64,000 nucleotides of DNA from contig JBPBPL010000013.1 in assembly GCA_050954285.1 (NCBI GenBank), forward strand, positions 1 through 64,000, in the 5' to 3' direction. A program made the position numbers and the translations under genes. This document shows positions 62,701-64,000 of this stretch, in pieces. Each line of letters starts with the position of its first letter. The stretch's first letter is position 1. A model generated the notes under the pieces. That model worked only from the letters and a program-made list of their open reading frames with translations, was not told the origin of the DNA and made no database searches. This stretch comes from Mucilaginibacter_A sp050954285. GTDB taxonomy: Bacteria; Bacteroidota; Bacteroidia; Sphingobacteriales; Sphingobacteriaceae.

Positions 62701-62928
62701 CTAGCCTTTATGTTGGGTGTTTTACCATTAGTATTTGCTTCCGGTGCGGGTGCCCAATCCAGGCAAACTATTGGATTCACGGTTTTAGGCGGGATGCTGG
62801 CTGCTACGCTAATTGCTATTTTTATTGTTCCGGTTCTATATGTGATTATTACTAAAGTAGCTTATGGCAAGAAAAAGCTGGAAGAAATGAAAGCTAATTA
62901 CAAGCCAGAAGAAGGAAAGGATCATTAA
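59743..62928 (+). CDS. RND multidrug efflux permease (AcrB/HAE1 type)
   Basis: The 1061-residue trimeric pump has 12 membrane helices and two large periplasmic loops. The proton-relay aspartates lie in GIVVDDAIVVVE, and a second conserved block is GLAAKNAILIVEFA. It exports lipophilic drugs or envelope compounds using the proton gradient. It is the third gene of a TolC-adaptor-pump operon with a terminator directly after it. Confidence 0.96.
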   Translation: MIAETFIRRPVTAIVISLVIVIVGLLAMSSLSIGQYPEITPPTVNITSTYTGADAQTVEQTVATPVEVQVNGTPGMTYLTSNSTSNGQMSMTANFEVGTNIDIATLDVQNRVSIATPTLPEEVQRLGITVRKRNPSILMLVALFSPKGTHNVTFLDNYTNIYVKDALGRTKGVGDIFTRADDFSMRVWLKPDKLAELNITPAQITAALQEQNVQVAAGTVGAPPQKNSQVFEYTVFVKGRLVEPEEFGKVIVKTDPATGSIVYLKDVARIELGKFNYTGNSFVDGKRASYLLVYQAPGSNALSTAEGVYAMMDQLKKQFPADVDYVVPFESVSVVQVSIHEVVETLIIALILVIIVVYLFLQTWRATLIPVLAIPVSIIGTFIFFIPLGFTINTLTLFGFVLAIGIVVDDAIVVVESVQHYMDEEGMSPADATMHAMSDISAPVIAIALILAAVFVPVGFIPGIVGRLYQQFAITIAISVLISAFIALSLTPALCTLILRPTEKDKEGKKSNSLLDRFFNAFNSRFEKITNKYRNGVDIGIHHAKFIIIILVCIIIGTVLLFKNKPSGFIPTEDEGRLYITFDLPEASSTTRAVTVLKQMMSILDSIPGVGHYAALGGLNAVTFANKSNSGTIFCSLKPWDERKDKSLQLQAMIGTIQKKLSVIKEASIVVIPPPAIPGLGNTAGFSFIIEQKEPSTDIKGFENVVQNFVAQANKRPEISRAFTFFTARTPSYQLEVDREKAKKLGVLVSDVFGALGTYLGSTYVNDFTIYGRNFHVLEQADSSYRTDIKNLGQYYVRNQAGTMVPLSTLTSYKVIESAPLISHYNLFRSSEIDGGQAPGYSSGDALNALKEVAAKTLPQGYGYEFSGLSREELASGSKTIYIFGLSIMFVFLFLAALYESWSVPFSVLLAVPIGAFGAILFLTFVPHIDNNIYAQIGLITLIGLAAKNAILIVEFAKERVDKGMDLEESTLEAVRLRLRPIVMTSLAFMLGVLPLVFASGAGAQSRQTIGFTVLGGMLAATLIAIFIVPVLYVIITKVAYGKKKLEEMKANYKPEEGKDH

Positions 62929-62948
62929 AGCCTGCTAGTTTTAGATGC

Positions 62949-62984
62949 ATAAAAGAAGTATCAGTTTTCTGATGCTTCTTTTAT
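62949..62984. terminator. Terminator made of two facing dispersed motifs
   Basis: ATAAAAGAAGTATCAG / CTGATGCTTCTTTTAT forms a 16-bp stem with one G-U pair and a TTTT loop, just after the RND pump gene. Each arm is one copy of the dispersed motif. Confidence 0.78.
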
Positions 62985-63090
62985 ATTTTATGATAAAATT
63001 ATTTCTTTTTTCATTAAATAGCTTTAGATTTATAACTGTTGACCATTAGATTCTGATCCTAAAATAAAATATATAAACCATTTTTATAGG

Positions 63091-64000
63091 ATGAAATTTT
63101 ACAGCATTTTATGGATCTGTTTCTTTTTAATGCTGATTAAAGTAAATGCACAAATCTGTCCGGAAAATATTGGTTTTGAAAACGGCACCTTAAAAAATTG
63201 GGTATGTTATGTCGGCAGTATTTCCAGAGCTGGTGATATCACTGTTTCACCATCGCTTCCAGTTTCCGGCAGGCACACTATCCTTAAATACGCACTTAAT
63301 CAGCTCGACCCTTACGGACAATTTCCGGTTACCTGCCCAAACGGAAGTTTGTATTCTTTAAAGCTGGGAAATGATGGCACAGGGGCGCAGGCAGAAAGAG
63401 TAAGTTATACATTTACCGTTCCTAATAATCAAACTTACAGCATCATTTATAATTATGCAGTTGTTTTTCAAAACCCGGATCATGCATATTATGAACAGCC
63501 TAAATTTACAGCTCGGGTTTTTGATGTAGCGTCTAATCAATACATCAGTTGCGGCTCTTTTGAGTTTGTTGCTTCCTCAGGTTTACCGGGCTTTCAGCAA
63601 TCAAGCGTTGGAGGCAGCGTATTTTATAAACCATGGGCACCTATCACCATTAATCTTTTTGGATATGCCGGGAAAACCCTCCGGTTGGAGTTTACAACGA
63701 ATGACTGCACACGCGGAGGCCATTTCGGTTATGCTTATATTGATGTAAATGAAAATTGCGCCTCACCAATTACCGGAAATACGTATTGTGCCGGAACAAG
63801 CATTTTAAAAATGAGTGCACCGGCTGGTTTCAAGGATTATTACTGGTACAATGATGATTTTTCTAAAGTGCTTGGTAACAGCAATACGTTAACCATTTCG
63901 CCTGCACCGCCAGATCAAACACATTATGCCTTACGCATTGTGCCCTATCCGGGTTTAGGTTGTGAAGATACCCTTTATACCACTATAAATGCTTCACCGG
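63091..64000 (+). CDS. Large secreted protein, N-terminal part (cut by window edge)
   Basis: From ATG 63091 the frame is open to the right edge (303 codons). It has a signal peptide ending VNAQ, a carbohydrate-binding-like segment (CPENIGFENGTLKNWVCYVG) and a region (CAGTSILKMSAPAGFKDYYW) of the PKD/Ig-like repeat type. Such N-termini begin long gliding or adhesin proteins, often exported by the type IX system; the C-terminal sorting domain is beyond the window. Confidence 0.8.
   Translation, partial: MKFYSILWICFFLMLIKVNAQICPENIGFENGTLKNWVCYVGSISRAGDITVSPSLPVSGRHTILKYALNQLDPYGQFPVTCPNGSLYSLKLGNDGTGAQAERVSYTFTVPNNQTYSIIYNYAVVFQNPDHAYYEQPKFTARVFDVASNQYISCGSFEFVASSGLPGFQQSSVGGSVFYKPWAPITINLFGYAGKTLRLEFTTNDCTRGGHFGYAYIDVNENCASPITGNTYCAGTSILKMSAPAGFKDYYWYNDDFSKVLGNSNTLTISPAPPDQTHYALRIVPYPGLGCEDTLYTTINASP

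Larger units (their letters stand above)
800..62985. repeat. Dispersed 13-bp motif family, about 60 copies
   Basis: Core TRCT(TC or GT)TTTTAYC, typically followed after about 3-5 bases by an A-tract (AAAAAWT). Starts of copies reading in this sense on the plus strand: 800, 4231, 6845, 7638, 7749, 10593, 12143, 17485, 20569, 25015, 25531, 28718, 30754, 36933, 40904, 41085, 41901, 44586, 45425, 45540, 46834, 48118, 49500, 62973. Opposite orientation: 4688, 6511, 10113, 12050, 12632, 14367, 15382, 16268, 19544, 21390, 22964, 23686, 24698, 25230, 26407, 27381, 27641, 30088, 31038, 32766, 33960, 34680, 35559, 36404, 40876, 42622, 43401, 43899, 45945, 50753, 51257, 52157, 53822, 55238, 56650, 57012, 61731, 62286, 62948. 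Counted by eye; some have one mismatch in the last two bases. Confidence 0.85.

Noticed and set aside
800..62985. The dispersed motif as a promoter element
   Set aside because: It lies in both orientations, within genes and at gene ends as well as starts, and does not resemble TTTG/TAnnTTTG.
800..62985. The dispersed motif as a strand-polarised word such as Chi or KOPS
   Set aside because: Orientation is mixed (about 24 against 39), with no clear strand bias in one replichore-sized window; cannot be excluded without the full genome.

Overview
The window comes from a member of the Bacteroidota, probably a Sphingobacteriales or Cytophagales relative. Several features point there: -7 promoter elements of the TAnnTTTG type, almost no Shine-Dalgarno sites, a fused hisB, DUF4142 and DUF6799 proteins, WbqC, paired M1 peptidases, and a large secreted protein at the right edge. 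No rRNA, tRNA, CRISPR array, transposase or phage gene was seen.

Layout. 1-3659: GT2 glycosyltransferase (cut by the left edge) and lipid A-type acyltransferase, divergent from WbqC and CorA. 3662-12877: secreted proteins and peptidases (M1, M28), a thioesterase and a ModF-like ABC ATPase. 13042-17465: multi-PAS protein and a second M1 peptidase. 17513-24623: dnaJ/grpE, FtsE with a 67-residue partner, LuxC-type acyl-CoA reductase divergent from a ferredoxin, NlpC/P60 hydrolase, DUF4142 lipoprotein, WD40 protein. 24637-32045: complete histidine operon hisG-D-C-B-H-A-F-IE with its promoter and a newly read histidine-rich leader peptide. 32071-38637: accessory stretch with MntA/HepT, VapC and PIN toxin-antitoxin-like pairs and an FRG-domain protein, interleaved with a serine hydrolase, mazG, a nitroreductase and mnmD. 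38753-49499: M13 peptidase, valS, guaB, small PAS protein, SRPBCC protein, Omp85-type protein, lysA. 49550-54782: type III restriction-modification system whose mod and res genes are separated and invaded by a family of imperfect palindromes, with a GxxExxY (PD-(D/E)XK-like) gene between two of them. 54894-57016: folB, glcD-like oxidase and an SMR transporter. 57142-62928: tripartite RND efflux operon behind a perfect inverted repeat. 63091-64000: start of a secreted multidomain protein.

Two things stand out. First, a short motif, TRCT(TC/GT)TTTTAYC followed about four bases later by an A-tract, occurs about 60 times (roughly once per kb) in both orientations, inside and between genes. Its density and architecture resemble a DNA uptake sequence or another genome-wide recognition word. 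Second, the restriction-modification locus carries about seven copies of a roughly 90-bp palindrome. Four lie in frame inside mod and res, where they encode SEFGxVGL-type peptide inserts, and two flank the small nuclease-like gene. This looks like an active or recent palindromic mobile element.
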